From contig OX578155.1 of the NCBI GenBank assembly GCA_951213105.1, positions 35,254,484-35,318,483 of the forward strand: a DNA stretch of 64,000 nucleotides, written 5' to 3'. The stretch comes from Amaurobius ferox. Taxonomy: Eukaryota > Arthropoda > Arachnida > Araneae > Amaurobiidae. A program made the translations under genes and the position numbers. Under the pieces are notes generated by a model that saw nothing but the letters and a program-made list of their open reading frames with translations, ran no database searches and was not told the DNA's origin. Positions 20,880 to 32,394 of this stretch are shown piece by piece; position 1 is the first letter of the stretch, and the number at the start of each line of letters is the position of its first letter.

Positions 20880-22495
20880 CTTTATATATTTAAATTACTG
20901 GTAGATAAATATTTTAATCATATTCTGCATTTTGAGTAAAAATGCATTTACTGTTCATGTTATCTCATTCTATTTCATTTATTTATTATTTCTAAAGTAA
21001 TGCGTAGTTGTAAAAATCTCAGCGGCAAAATTAAGATACGTTCACTCCTAGACAGGATTTATATCCTTATACTCGTAGGAAGGATAAAAAAAAAAATCGA
21101 ATTTATAGAATATAAACTGAAATTAAATCATTTTTTAAACTAATATTTAAATTTGATGAGAAATCTATATAAATTATAAAATCTAAAATTAAATGGAAGA
21201 AGATAGAAATATGTACCACCACTCCACATTTTTGTAGCTAAACAAAATGACCAGCTAATTATGATATATGGTATATTAACTTTATTGATGAAGCCGCACG
21301 CTAGTATAACTTCATCAGATATGTGCAATTCCCACGAGCTCTGTGAATGGAACACCATCATTTACTTATGCCATTTTACGATTATCTATATAATACGCAA
21401 TGAACTGATTGCTTGACGGATTAGGTAATTGAGTGACATATCAAAATTATAGAGCGTTTTCAATGGAGCTGGATTCTGGGTTTTGGTGTCTTTCGATCCG
21501 TATTAAAGTGGAGACCAAGGAATAAATATAATATTTTGAAAATTCCAATTAGGGGACGATGCAAAGGGATATTAAAAAATATCAAAATTATTTAGTACTT
21601 CTCCACTAGCTAGAATCTTGGTTTTAGTCTCATTCGATCCGTCTCCGCTTCCAGATCAACGGAAAAATATTGAAATATTGGAATTAAGAGGGAAGATGCC
21701 AAGGGACTTTAAAAGAACGTTTGAACACGTTGCCTCTCAAAAGTAATAAAAACTTAATTTGATACCTTTTCGTAGAAAAAACTAGAAAAATAAATGATAA
21801 GATTTGAACTAGAAAAATAAATGAATTTACAATATAAAGCGACATAATTTTTTTAAATGTTGCAATTAAATCATTTTGCCTCGTGCAGAAATACTATTGA
21901 ATATTTTTGATCACAGTAGCATCTACGTTTGGGGTTTCTCTGGCGGGAAAACGCAGCATTACGAAAATTGTAAACACCTTGGAAGCTTATACCCCCTAAC
22001 CTAATAGATAAAAATGTAAATACTTTTCTTGTTTTATCGGAAATGGGATCCAGATTATGAATCTATAAAAATTAACTTCAATATTTTAAGATTTTGAACT
22101 ATGTTTCGAAAACAACTTTAAAAAATAGATCTCCAAGTCAGTGTTTTATTCATTTTTTTAAATTCCACTCGAAATATATAGTAAACTGTAAAAGATGGAT
22201 ATAAATAGTAAACGACAAAATGTGTACTAGAAGAATGTTTAGTATTAAAATCTATATTTATTATTAGAAAGACGCTCTTATGATTTTTTGAGTCAAATTG
22301 AAATCAAGTTAAAGATGATTGAAAAATTTCTGTTCTAGTTTTAAGTTTGTAATGCTTATTATATCTCAAAAAGTAAAAGGGCAATAAGCAAACTTTGTAC
22401 AATAAGAAGTATTTGTAGCTCCTTTAAAGTCCTACAAATATATATATAATAGGATTTTAGATCGAACTTTATTTTCTTAGCAGACTTATTTTCTC
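20880..22495. other. No gene recognised; one degenerate ~140-bp tandem pair
   Basis: Bases 21455-21590 and 21598-21722 look like a diverged tandem pair (shared TCGATCCGT, GGAATAAATATA/GGAAAAATATTG, GATGC.AAGGGA blocks). The rest is AT-rich with only chance ORFs. Confidence 0.5.
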
Positions 22496-22499
22496 TTTC

Positions 22500-22858
22500 T
22501 TTTGCAGATATTCCGAATTAAATCATTATATTAATGAAGAAATATTTATATTTCAATTTATTGTTCTTAATATCGAGTATAACTTAAATTTCCTCAATTT
22601 TGATTCTCAAGGTTAAAATCATTTACTATGTATGATTTTTAATCTTGTAGATTTAAATTTGTTTTGATAATGTGAATTTAACTATTTTACCTTTACAGCC
22701 AGCAGCTTAATTTTTAATTACTTTTACTATTCCCATTAGCAATGTTCATTAAATGTAGATATACAAAGCAACATTTAGTGCAGTAGGTTGTAAAACTGTA
22801 ATATATTTTAATATACAAAACCACTAAATACCATATAACGGAGATAATGAGATATATA
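22500..22858 (+). repeat. Dispersed 350-bp repeat, copy 1
   Basis: This stretch matches 30020-30373 in the same orientation with small indels. Shared blocks include TTTTGCAGATATTC, ATTAATGAAGAAATATTT, GCCAGCAGCTTAATTTTT and ACAAAACCACTAAAT. There is no ORF, and the element class is unknown. Confidence 0.8.
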
Positions 22859-23027
22859 ACTTACAATTAAGCAATATAGACACTTTTTAAATGCATTATC
22901 TCTTAAATTAGAATTAAATTAATTCAGTATTGACTCAATTAAAGAATCATTTTATTATTTTCTAATGCTATTGTATACAGGAAGTTCACGGATAATCACG
23001 ACATTTAGACGAAAAAATACACTTAAA

Positions 23028-23305
23028 GACATTTGGTTAGCGCGCTGGAGTTGCACTCGGTAGGTCCGGGTTCGAATCCAGCCACTGCCAAAACTGCCGC
23101 CGTGTTCACGCGGAGTACGATCATGTTAAACATGTGGGTCCGTAAGTCCTTCCGAGAGGTTGGTGGTAGGGGAAGTAGGGTACGGTCAATGTGGATGCCT
23201 TCCCCACTGGGTTCCGGTCCAAATTGGGTGGCACTTCCCGGCCGTCCAAACAGTTACCTTACACCTTTCTGGTAGGTCGGACGGTCTGGATCTCAACAAC
23301 AACAA
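23028..23305 (+). mobile_element. tRNA-derived SINE with (AAC)n tail
   Basis: The head reads GGTTAGCGCGCTGGAGTTGC and then box B GGGTTCGAATCC. The body is shared with the copies at 126-417 and in the 25-kb array, and the element ends GACGGTCTGGATCTC(AAC)5. The first few bases of the tRNA-like head are missing, a slight 5' truncation. The tail fixes the orientation for the whole family. Confidence 0.85.
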
Positions 23306-23743
23306 CAACTTAAAACACCATGAACACATTTCGAACATTTTGAGAAATATTTCCGTCAGTGTGTGTGTGTGTGTATCTGTGGGGTGCGAATGCACGTACC
23401 ACTATGACAATTTATATGTAGATGCATTCTGTAGAAAATTAGAAACAGGTAGAATATTTTGTAATAAATGGGATTAAAACATTATTCGAAATTAGAGATT
23501 TTAAATTAGAGAGAGTACGTACAGCCACGAAATTCTATATGTAGCTACATTCTGAAAAAATTAGAATTAGGTAGATCATCATGTAATTAACGTGATTAAA
23601 ATACGGGTGAAAAGGAGGGAGGGAGACACAGAGAGCGAGAGAGAAAAAGTGTGGTTGTGTGTCTGTCAAAATATAGTACGATCAAAATATAGTGTGGTAA
23701 CTGCAGGAGAGGTCGACCTTGTTTCGAACGAGTAGGATTCAAA
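23306..23743. other. AT-rich spacer with a diverged ~123-bp direct repeat
   Basis: TATGTAGATGCATTCTGTAG... at about 23416 recurs in diverged form at about 23539. A (GT)n patch lies near 23355. No gene is seen. Confidence 0.5.
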
Positions 23744-23985
23744 GGCGCCCATAAAAGTTATTCCTGAGATAGCCAAACTCAAGGATGGGAGGTAATACTC
23801 GTATCTATTAACTTAATACCTACATTTCTGACCTTAAACGTTCGAGGGAGCGAAAGTGCCCTCTCGCGCTCCCCTATGGGCGCCCATAGAACATTTTCCA
23901 GAGGGTAAACTCATGGATGAGAAGTATAATATTGACTAACTTGATACCTACATTTGTGACTTTGAACGCCCCTATGGGCACCCAT
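23744..23985. repeat. Two adjoining short elements with GGGCGCCCATAG inverted ends
   Basis: Copy 1 (23744-23887) and copy 2 (23876-23984) share the palindrome CTATGGGCGCCCATAG between them. Related copies lie at 24312-24447 and 39977-40153. Each has inverted GGGCGCCCATAG-type ends and a shared interior (CTACATTTGTGACTTTGAA block). They look like very short non-autonomous elements of about 110-175 bp. Confidence 0.6.
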
Positions 23986-24180
23986 GGCTATAAGTGTTGA
24001 AGACCCAGACCATTTGAGTAGCCCTATAGGGCTTACAGCAGCTGTTTGAGTGGCCGGGAGAGATGGCTATAAGCACAGACTAATATAGTATTCTGTGGCT
24101 ATAAGTGTTGCAGACTCAAACCACTCTGCTGACCCAGAGGGCTTACAGCAGCTATTAGAGTGGCCGGGATGGCTATAAGT
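23984..24180 (-). mobile_element. Two ~68-bp SINE 3' fragments flanked by TATAAG direct repeats
   Basis: The fragments lie at about 23994-24061 and 24107-24168. Reversed, they read from CCCGGCCAC... to a GTCTGGGTCTTCAAC-like end that resembles the last ~70 bp of the SINE family. Each is bracketed by TGGCTATAAG(TG): 23984-23995 with 24063-24072, and 24095-24106 with 24169-24180. They could be severely 5'-truncated SINE insertions with target duplications; see the third copy at 35088-35173. Confidence 0.5.
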
Positions 24181-24311
24181 GCGTAAAGCTTTAGACTTCA
24201 CGGAAACTTTTGTGGGGTCTGGAAAGACTCCATTTTTCCACCCCTGGGGAAATCGAAACTCAACTCCGTTAGGTTCCGTCTTGAGGTTACTAGTATAAAG
24301 AGTTTTTTCAA

Positions 24312-24447
24312 AGAGCGCCCATAGGGGAGGGAAAGGAGGCACTTCCGCTCCCCTGGACATTCAGTGTCCCAAATGTGGGGATCAAGGTAGTCGATATTGT
24401 ACATATCATTGAGTTTAACTTCTAAAAAAGTGCTATGGGCGCCCATG
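24312..24447 (-). repeat. Short element with GGGCGCCCATAG inverted ends
   Basis: GAGCGCCCATAGGGGAGG at the left and CTATGGGCGCCCAT at the right are inverted ends. The interior (GGCACTT, GACATTCA, ATATTGTAC blocks) is shared with 39977-40153. Confidence 0.6.
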
Positions 24448-25015
24448 CTTATAGTATCGACAACGGGACAGAACCGCAATATTTTTGTTTCTCACTCGAA
24501 GGCGAATAAAATGGGTGGGAGTGTCAAAAAGACTTTATCAATTAATGACTTTGAGTCCTTCACAGCTTAACCGAATTAACTTTTATTTTGTTTAAATATT
24601 GTATTTGAATCGATTATAACCTCGAAACTCAACATATCTTAAATCAAGAATATTAATTTCCCCAAAGGGTCAGGAATTATCAAATAAATTAAACTTCATT
24701 TTCCAAGATATTGACTATCATCAATTTGACATAATTTTTATTAATTTAGTGTCATTTTTGCCAATTTGGAAGCATTTTAAATAAAATGTCAAGTTGACGA
24801 TATTTTGTTAATTTATCGACAAGCATTGCAGACATACAGACAAATTAATAAATTACATTTGACAAATTGTTTCATGTCAAAATACAAAACTATTACAAAA
24901 CAGTGTCCTGTGAATAAAACCTACCAGAATAATGCTAACACCGTTGTCACATAATATTGTACACTAGCCGCCTTTGGCGACCAGCCTGTTCGCTACCCTT
25001 GAAAATTCTGACCGT
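24448..25015. other. No gene recognised, AT-rich spacer
   Basis: I see no ORF with domain features and no repeat structure apart from low-complexity AT sequence. Confidence 0.55.
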
Positions 25016-26765
25016 GGCAAACTCGTTGGCGCGACCTACCAGAAAGGTGTAAGGTAACTGCTTGGAAGGCCAGGAAGTGCCACACAATTTAGACCGGAAC
25101 CCAATGGGGGAGGCATCCAAAGAGACCGTACCCTCCTTCCCCTACCACAAACCTCTCGGAAGGACTTGCAGTCCCACACGTTTAACGTGATCGTACTCCG
25201 CGTGAACACGGCTGCAGTTTTGGCAATGGCGGGAATCGAACCCGGGCCTACCGAGTGAAATTCCCGCGCGCTAACCACTGGGCTACCGTGCCATCCGCGA
25301 CAATCTCCATAACTTTATTTTTATTCGGCAATTTTGGGAATCGAACCCGGGCCTACCAAGTGCAAATCCCGCGCACTAACCACTGGGGTACTTCACCCCC
25401 CGCGATATTCTTCATAACTTTCTTTTTATTCACCCAATTTAGACCGGAACCAAGTGGGAGAAGCATCCACAGGGACCGTACCCTTCTTCCCCTACCACCA
25501 ACCTCTCGGAAGGACTTACAGACCCACATGTTTAACGTGATCGTACTCCGCGTAAACACGGCGGCAATTTTGGGAATCGAACCCGGGCCTACCGAGTGCA
25601 ATTTCCGCGCGCTAACCATTGGGCTACTTTGCCCTACGCGACAATCTCCATAACTTTCTTTTTATTCATCCAATTTAGACCGTACCCTCCTTCCCCTACC
25701 ACCAACTTCTCGGAAGGACTCACGGACCCACATGTTTAACGTGATCGTACTCCGCGTAAACACGGCGGCAATTTTGGGAATCGAACCCGGGCCTACTGAG
25801 TGCAATTCCCGCGCGCTAACCACTGGGCTTCTTCGCCCCCAGCGACTATCTCCATAACATTCTTTTTATTTACCCAATTTAGAACGGAACCCAGTGGGAG
25901 AGGCATCCACAGGGACCGTACCCTCCTTCCCCTACCACCAACCTCTCGGAAGGACTTCCGGACCCACATGTTTATCGTGATCGTACTCCGCGTGAACACG
26001 GCGGCAGTTTTGGAAGTGGCGGGAATCGAACCCGGGCCTACCGAGTGCAATTCCTGAGCGCTAACCACTGGGCTGCCTCGCCCTCCGCAACTTTCTTTAT
26101 ATTCACCCAATTTAGACGGGAACTCTGTGAGGGAGGCATCCACAGGGACCGTACCCTCCTTCCCCTACCACCAACCTCTCGGAAGGACTTCCGGACCCAC
26201 ATGTTTATCGTGATCGTACTCCGCGTGAACACGGCGGCAGTTTTGGAAGTGGCGGGAATCGAACCCGGGCCTACCGAGTGCAATTCCTGAGCGCTAACCA
26301 CTGGGCTGCCTCGCCCTCCGCAACTTTCTTTATATTCACCCAATTTAGACGGGAACCCTGTGAGGGAGGCATCCACAGGGACCGTACCCTCCTTCCCCTA
26401 CCACCAACCTCTCGGAAGGACTTCCGGACCCACATGTTTATCGTGATCGTACTCCGCGTGAACACGGCGGCAGTTTTGGAAGTGGCGGGAATCGAACCCG
26501 GGCCTACCGAGTGCAATTCCTGAGCGCTAACCACTGGGCTGCCTCGCCCTCCGCAACTTTCTTTATATTCACCCAATTTAGACGGGAACCCTGTGAAGGA
26601 GGCATCCACAGGGACCGTACCCTCCTTCCCCTACCACCAACCTCTCGGAAGGACTTACGGGCCCACATGTTTAACGTGATCGTATTCCGCGTGAACACTT
26701 CGGCAGTTTTGGCAGTGGCGGGAATCGTACCCGGGCCTACCGCTAACTTCCTGCGCGCTAATTTA
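25016..26765 (-). repeat. Tandem array of about eight tRNA-SINE units
   Basis: The box B block (GGGAATCGAACCCGGGCCTA on the plus strand) recurs at about 25231, 25336, 25572, 25776, 26021, 26254, 26487 and 26720. The last four are spaced exactly 233 bp apart and are almost identical, so they arose by local duplication rather than separate insertions. Each full unit has a tRNA-like head with box A (TAGCCCAGTGG) and box B in minus orientation, joined by a short linker (CTTTCTTT.TATTCACCCAATTTAGAC). Only the first unit (25016-25290) keeps the 3' part of the SINE. ORFs of 80-130 codons on both strands repeat with the same period and are not genes. Confidence 0.85.
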
Positions 26766-26809
26766 CAATTTAAAATGACCATATGCTCTCTAAGCTCTTA
26801 ATTCCATCA

Positions 26810-26975
26810 TCCTCATTCCATTGTTCCATCATTTAAAATATCCATAAAATTTAAATATCCATCGTTCCATCATTTAAAATATCCATAAAATTAAAATATC
26901 CATCGTTCCATCATTTAAAATATCCATAAAATTAAAATATCCATTTAAAAAATCCATATCGTTCCATCATTTAAA
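26810..26975 (+). repeat. ~41-bp tandem repeat, about 3.5 copies
   Basis: The unit contains CCATCGTTCCATCATTTAAA followed by ATATCCATAAAATTAAAATAT. It directly follows the SINE array. Confidence 0.85.
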
Positions 26976-27034
26976 ATATAAATATAATAATTTCTACAGT
27001 GCATGTGTTAAGCTCTTATTTCATTTAAAATCGG

Positions 27035-27232
27035 AAGCGCGGGAAACGGAAAGTAAAAACTAATTCGGTTTCTTATTGTCCCACCCATCGCTATGCATAT
27101 ACAGAACCGTGACGTCACCTCCACCTTGACGTCCCCACCCACCACCTTCCCTGCTTCAGCGGGGGAGAAACGAAGCGGTACGCCGAGCGGAACGCCGAGA
27201 AATATAAAATCATGACGTCTTTAAAATTGCGA
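27035..27232 (+). promoter_or_regulatory. Promoter-like GC-richer island with CRE-type sites
   Basis: In otherwise AT-rich DNA this block holds GTGACGTCAC (about 27110), TTGACGTCC (about 27127) and ATGACGTCT (about 27213), many CpG dinucleotides, and a TATA-like AAATATAAAA (about 27201). A 5' splice-site-like TTGTAAGAA lies at about 27276. No downstream coding exon could be identified, so this is a weak call. Confidence 0.3.
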
Positions 27233-27689
27233 TCCTGAAGGCAATTTTCATTATTTCTGGACCAGATTAGACTTGTAAGAATGCCAGATATTTCAGCTTT
27301 CTAAAAATGTAAATTATTAGTCGAAATTATGAGTACTTTTTACTATGCGAGAATTTAAAAACCAAAAATCGTTTTTTTGAGCCAAAAGTGACTTTTGTTT
27401 TAAAATCTTTTAAAAATATTAGAAATCGAAATGGAGATTTGAAATTGATATATTTTTACTCGCAATTGTCTGCTCTTTCCGATGGTGTGAGTTGTTTTTT
27501 TCTACGACGTCTGGATCGTGGAGAAAAAAGGGCAAAAAAAGGTCGAAATCGCATAAAACATTAAATAAATAAAAAAATAATTAGAATTTTGAAAATCGGT
27601 TTTCACGTGTCCCCTTCCCTCCCCCCCGGGTCTCCGATTGCCAAATTTCGTAGCTCTCCGACGCGCGGTCGCGAAACGTATAGTGTATA

Positions 27690-27730
27690 AGACAGACACA
27701 CAGACACACCCACACACACACACACACAGA
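27690..27730. repeat. (CA)n microsatellite
   Basis: The block is mostly CA/CAGA repeats, preceded by a CTCCGACGCGCGGTCGCG phrase that looks like part of an old interspersed repeat. Confidence 0.9.
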
Positions 27731-28099
27731 CATTGCCTTTTATTATTTAAGATGGAATGGAAACATATTACGGTAGTTAGCACTGTTTTAATTTCATGTA
27801 TTTTTTAAAATTTATTTGAAAAACGTACAATATATCAAGAATGGTTCATGCTATTATCCCAAAGTTTATGTTATTCATTTTCTAATAAAAAATTAAATAA
27901 AAAATGATATTTTATGTAACAATATTAAAGGTTCTTATTTTTTATGATTTTTTCAAAATTTCATTTGAAAGTTTGGAGCTGGTTTCCAAATATTCGATTG
28001 CTTATAAAATCAATAGACTTCCAGTATTCACTGATTGTATTAATCGAATTTTCTTTTTGTTTGTTTGAAGCGTTCCATCCATGTTCGTTAGATATCGCA

Positions 28100-28340
28100 T
28101 CCACTGACTCAAGGACGCACACACTAATATACATACACACACACTAATACACATATACATACTAATATACATGCACATACTACATACATTAATATACATG
28201 CGCACACACACACAGATATCACTTTAAAAACATTCGATTCGATATCAGGAATGTTTGAAACAAGTTCTACCGTCGAAAACACTAAGTAGAATTCGAGTTT
28301 TCAACCTCGTCATAATACTTTCCCTATACATTATATCAAA
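28100..28340 (-). repeat. Fragment of interspersed repeat family A, with CA-rich stretch
   Basis: Reversed, TGTATAGGGAAAGTATT, then GAAAACTCGA, and then a GTGTGTGTGTG stretch follow the same order as in 1490-1620 and 11595-11720. It is a diverged third copy. Confidence 0.55.
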
Positions 28341-30019
28341 GTTTTTCAAATTTATTTTCTCACGAAACCCTTTTGAAATTTAATTTGATGGTAGAACCCC
28401 AAAATAAGAAATATCCCCATTTGTCCAAATTATGCATCAAAATTTTACACGTTTTTAAATTTAAGACAATTTGCATGAAACTATCACGTCGCGGAATCCC
28501 AAGGGTTCCGAAAACCTTGAAAAGTCCACCTTGAAAAACGATGCATTATTCTAGGTATGTCAGAAAAGTAACATTTATTGCTCCCACAAACCGAAAATGT
28601 CAAGCAAATTTCCTTAAAATGTCACAAATTTTGCATTTTTAAAATGACAAATATTCCTTCCTTTCAAATAATCTTCAATTTTCGTCACTGATTGTTGTAC
28701 TATATAAGTATTGAACAACATACGGATCCTACACATATATTTACTCCAAAATCTCGCATATAAACGTTTTATTCAAATAATAAATTCAAATAATGTGGGT
28801 GGAACATTTCTTACACTCATTGCAAAGAATCTGTGTGCAGTACAAAAAGGTCTTAAATACATGTATTTTCATAGTATTACTTTAAAACCAAAATGTACAT
28901 AAAATATAATTTAAATAATGGGAAGCAAATGTAACTAATCTGTCTTCATGAACAATATCGCGGAATAAAAACAATCGTCTTTCTCTCCGCTTTTGCAGGA
29001 GCTGCAAAAATAGTGTACCAGAACTGGTGATAAAACGACGTTTGGCGTGTGATGTGAGAGAAGCTTTCTGAATTGGTATACCTTTGGGCTTATCGCCTTT
29101 AATATATATGTTTTATCGTTCAGTAAATAAAAAAATGAAACGTTATTAATTATTATTAAATTAATTATTATAATGTTAAAATAATTTTTTACAGGAAGAA
29201 GGAAATATACCTGTAAAAATGTGCGAAGCCAGAAATTTCTATAGGGGGAAGTCAGAAAATATTTTTTTTTTAAATTTAAAATCGAAATTTTTTTATTAAC
29301 AAGTTTTTTTAATGATGTTAAAAATTTCAATTTTTTATTTCAGTTATTATTAAATAAAAATTAAGATTTATGAATTATATTAAATAGAAATTATTAAAAT
29401 ATTTTTATTTTTTTAAATCCAATTATTCATTAACATGCCTTAAAGTACCCCCCTCCCGCCAGGGAGTTCTCCAGGATTCATAAACTGGGGGGTGTATAAT
29501 TCAAAAAGAATTGGAGGGGGGGGGGGTGTCGACAGGGTAGATTGATTAAAATTAAATTCGTTTAAATCAAGATTTAAATTACTTGATCTAAAAAAATATT
29601 GATTTAAGTCGCTTATTTTTTTTAATTACTCATTAAAATCAATGACTTTTTTAATTAATTGAGTTTAAACAACATGAACATGCATTAATTTATTTCGCAT
29701 AAGTTTGGGTTATATAAAATAACAATGCTTATTAAATTATTACATACTAATGGTTTCTCATCAATAATGACTGGGAAATTGAGTTATTTGGGATAAAAGG
29801 CTTAGCGAAAATTTGGTGAGATATTTGGCGACTAAATAGTGGGACAGACGTACAGACCTAACAAATTATATAAATTAGGATATGTATTTAAGATATTAAA
29901 ATTTGTTAAAGAAAATAACTTTAAGAAATAATTCAAATTTTTTTTATATATTCATGTAATTCCTTACAAATATTTTCTTACTTTTTTCAAAATTAAAATT
30001 TCTCCTTATCCCCTTTTTA
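28341..30019. other. No gene recognised, AT-rich spacer
   Basis: The longest ORF (131 codons, minus, 28935-29330) is Lys/Leu/Ile/Phe-rich and shows no domain. A G11 run lies at 29516-29526. I see no RNA gene. Confidence 0.55.
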
Positions 30020-30373
30020 CAGCTTTTGCAGATATTCTCCTTTAAATCATTATATTAATGAAGAAATATTTATATTTCAATTTATTGTTCATTACATTCG
30101 AAATCGAGTATAACTTGAATTTCCTCGATTTTGATTCTCAACGTTAAAATTATTTACTATGTATAAATTTTATCTTGTAGATTTAAATTTGTTTTGTTAA
30201 TGTGAATTTAACTATTTAACCTTCGAGGCCAGCAGCTTAATTTTTTTACAATTCCCACTAGCAATGTTCATTAAATATGAATATACAAAGCAACATTTAG
30301 CGCGATCGATTGTAAAACTGTAATATATTTTAATATACAAAACCACTAAATTCCATATAATGGAGATAATGTA
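30020..30373 (+). repeat. Dispersed 350-bp repeat, copy 2
   Basis: This is the homologue of 22500-22858 in the same orientation, differing by scattered substitutions and small indels. Confidence 0.8.
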
Positions 30374-31299
30374 TATATTTTAATTACTTATTTAAATTAT
30401 ATGAAATATATTTTTTGTTATATATTATTCATAAAGAAGATTTTAATGGTTGTGACAAAAATCAAACAAGCCCAATTTAAATAAAAAATCCTATTTGAAA
30501 CAAAAAAAATCTAATTTAAATACGAAAAATCCGATTTATATTTTTTTTTTAAATAAAAAATCACCAATCTATCAAGCAGAACACATATTCCATCCTTGGG
30601 AAAACTGTGAAAACCAACGTTTTCTCTCATAATGCAATCTGAATTGCAATATGGTACGCAACAATGTACCATTTTTACTGTATTATTTTAGCACAATATT
30701 GTTATATTAATGCTATAACAATCAGTATAATTAAATAAATAATAACAAATATAAAATTATAAAAAAAAACTTTACCCAAAACAAAAACCTCACCCAAACC
30801 CTCACGAGTGCATTATTGTTTACATTGAAAAACCGGGAAAGTACAGGAAATAAAAGCGATCCTAACGGACACTTTGAACTGAGCTGTCGCCCGTTTTCTG
30901 CTGAAAATACCGTTGGGTACGTAAAAGTTGAGTTTCACGTGACGCAACGTTTGCGATTCCACTGCACAGCGGCCATGTTCTTTGTAACATCGGTCTGTCG
31001 GTACGTAAAATGATAACGTTCATATTACTGGACAAATTTATTTCCTCATAATATATTACATAGAAACATACAGAATTAAAATGTACTTTTCTTGTGAAAT
31101 AGATAAAAGAGAATAGTTAGGACAATTTGAAGTGATAAGAATATCAACACCCCCAAACGAATATAAATTTTTATAGATTTTCAATATTAAGCATTAAATA
31201 GTTAGCCTTATTATCTACCAAATAAATAATATGAACTGATTATTTCGCAAATTATTTATTCAATTATAATATATATATAAAAGTTTACACACTATTGCG
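30374..31299. other. AT-rich spacer with a GC-richer patch at 30880-31010
   Basis: The patch has the direct repeat GGTACGTAAAA (30916 and 31000) and AGCGGCCATG. A 65-codon frame over it has no recognisable domain. Confidence 0.45.
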
Positions 31300-31545
31300 T
31301 TAAAATAAATTAAATAAATAAGCATCAAAAGCATCTTGACTTCTTGTTCTGTAGCCTGACTTGGAGTAACTAAAATGTAACGTTACATCAGACCATTTGA
31401 CGGATGGTATCAGAACAGGCGATCGAGAAAAACTTGGTATTGGAATAATATATGGTTCATCAGATAAACCCGTAATAATTAATTTTTCTCTATACCTCTG
31501 TTGACTTTCTAAAGGCAATTTCTTGACGTAATCAGATAATTTCAT
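31300..31545 (-). CDS. Possible first exon of a transposon-related protein
   Basis: This 81-codon frame begins MKLSDYVKKLPLESQQRYRE and ends SQDAFDAYLFNLF. Its charge pattern is protein-like. A conserved-looking set (YVKKLP...RYREKL, DEPYIIP, WSDVTLHF, GYRTRSQDAFDAY) resembles, from memory, the N-terminal region of large arthropod proteins carrying SWIM or YqaJ-type nuclease domains (compare KAYKSLEAY-type endings). The stop may simply mark read-through into an intron, but no clear splice donor was seen. The frame faces away from the CCAAT/CRE block of the 31.7-kb repeat about 200 bp upstream, a plausible promoter. It could also be a chance ORF. Confidence 0.35.
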   Translation of the reverse strand: MKLSDYVKKLPLESQQRYREKLIITGLSDEPYIIPIPSFSRSPVLIPSVKWSDVTLHFSYSKSGYRTRSQDAFDAYLFNLF

Positions 31546-31692
31546 ATTGTAAACCTATATATATTAAGAAAAAATCGCTAGACTATGTTAACAACTAACA
31601 ACTTTAGCATATAATATTAGTCTGTAATTGAAAAAATACAGTGATGGCGAACGATGTTTACAAAGAGAATGGCGGTGAATGTGAGTGACGCA

Positions 31693-32393
31693 TGTTCCGA
31701 AAACGTACCCCCTATACCCCCTACTGTGAGGCCGGTTCTTCGCTATTGGTTAAGTTAAATGACGTCATGGGCGGAGTCTAGTATACACTTTGAAGTTTGA
31801 CGGTTTAGGGCAAAACCTGTCGCCTTCGAGATTATACGTGTTTACATTTTCCTTAGATACATTTCGTCATGTATTTTACTTCATACACACATATTTATTT
31901 GCTTTTGATATGATTTTAAACTAAAGAATTAAATAAAATATATTATTATTATTACTACTTGATTAATGATAAAAATGCTTCATTTACGGGGAAAAAATTA
32001 TATACAGCATACTGTTTAAAATGCTTGTGTTATATGTATTATGTTTATTAAGGCACCTTATGCCCATTTTATATTGTATTCCGTACGTGTATCACAACTT
32101 TTTTAATCCTATTTTCATTGATGACTTATAGCACTTGAGGCAATTTGTTTTATTTTATTAATGTTTTAACTACAAAAAGCAAGTTACCTATCCAAAACAA
32201 AATATATAACCGTTTAAATATGGGTTACCTTAAACTTTTTTGAAGTCGATTTCAGATATTTATGCAAGTTTGTAAACTAAACTATGTGTTTAATTTAAAA
32301 GAAAAAGCCATACAATGGAATATTTTGGACAAAAAATGTGAAAATTTTTTAAAAAAATTAATTTAAATTAATAAAAATGCAGACTTACAATGT
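31693..32393 (+). repeat. 700-bp repeat, left inverted arm (L)
   Basis: This arm matches the reverse complement of 37726-38388. Shared blocks include CTATTGG.TAAGTTAAATGAC, AGTATACACTTTGAA, CGAGATTATACGTGTTTAC, CATTTACGGG and CAATGGAATATTTTGGAC, ending at GACTTACAATGTAA. It starts with TGTTCCGAAAACGTACC. It carries an inverted CCAAT box (CTATTGG) next to a perfect CRE (TGACGTCA, about 31762-31769). L alone has a 24-bp insertion after ACTTTGAAG. There is no coding frame. Confidence 0.85.
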
Positions 32394-32394
32394 A

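Noticed and set aside
25255..26801. ORFs of 80-132 codons on both strands
   Set aside because: They repeat with the 233-bp SINE period and contain the tRNA promoter boxes; not protein genes.
28935..29330. 131-codon minus-strand ORF
   Set aside because: Low-complexity Lys/Leu/Ile/Phe composition in AT-rich DNA with no domain or homologous copy in the window.
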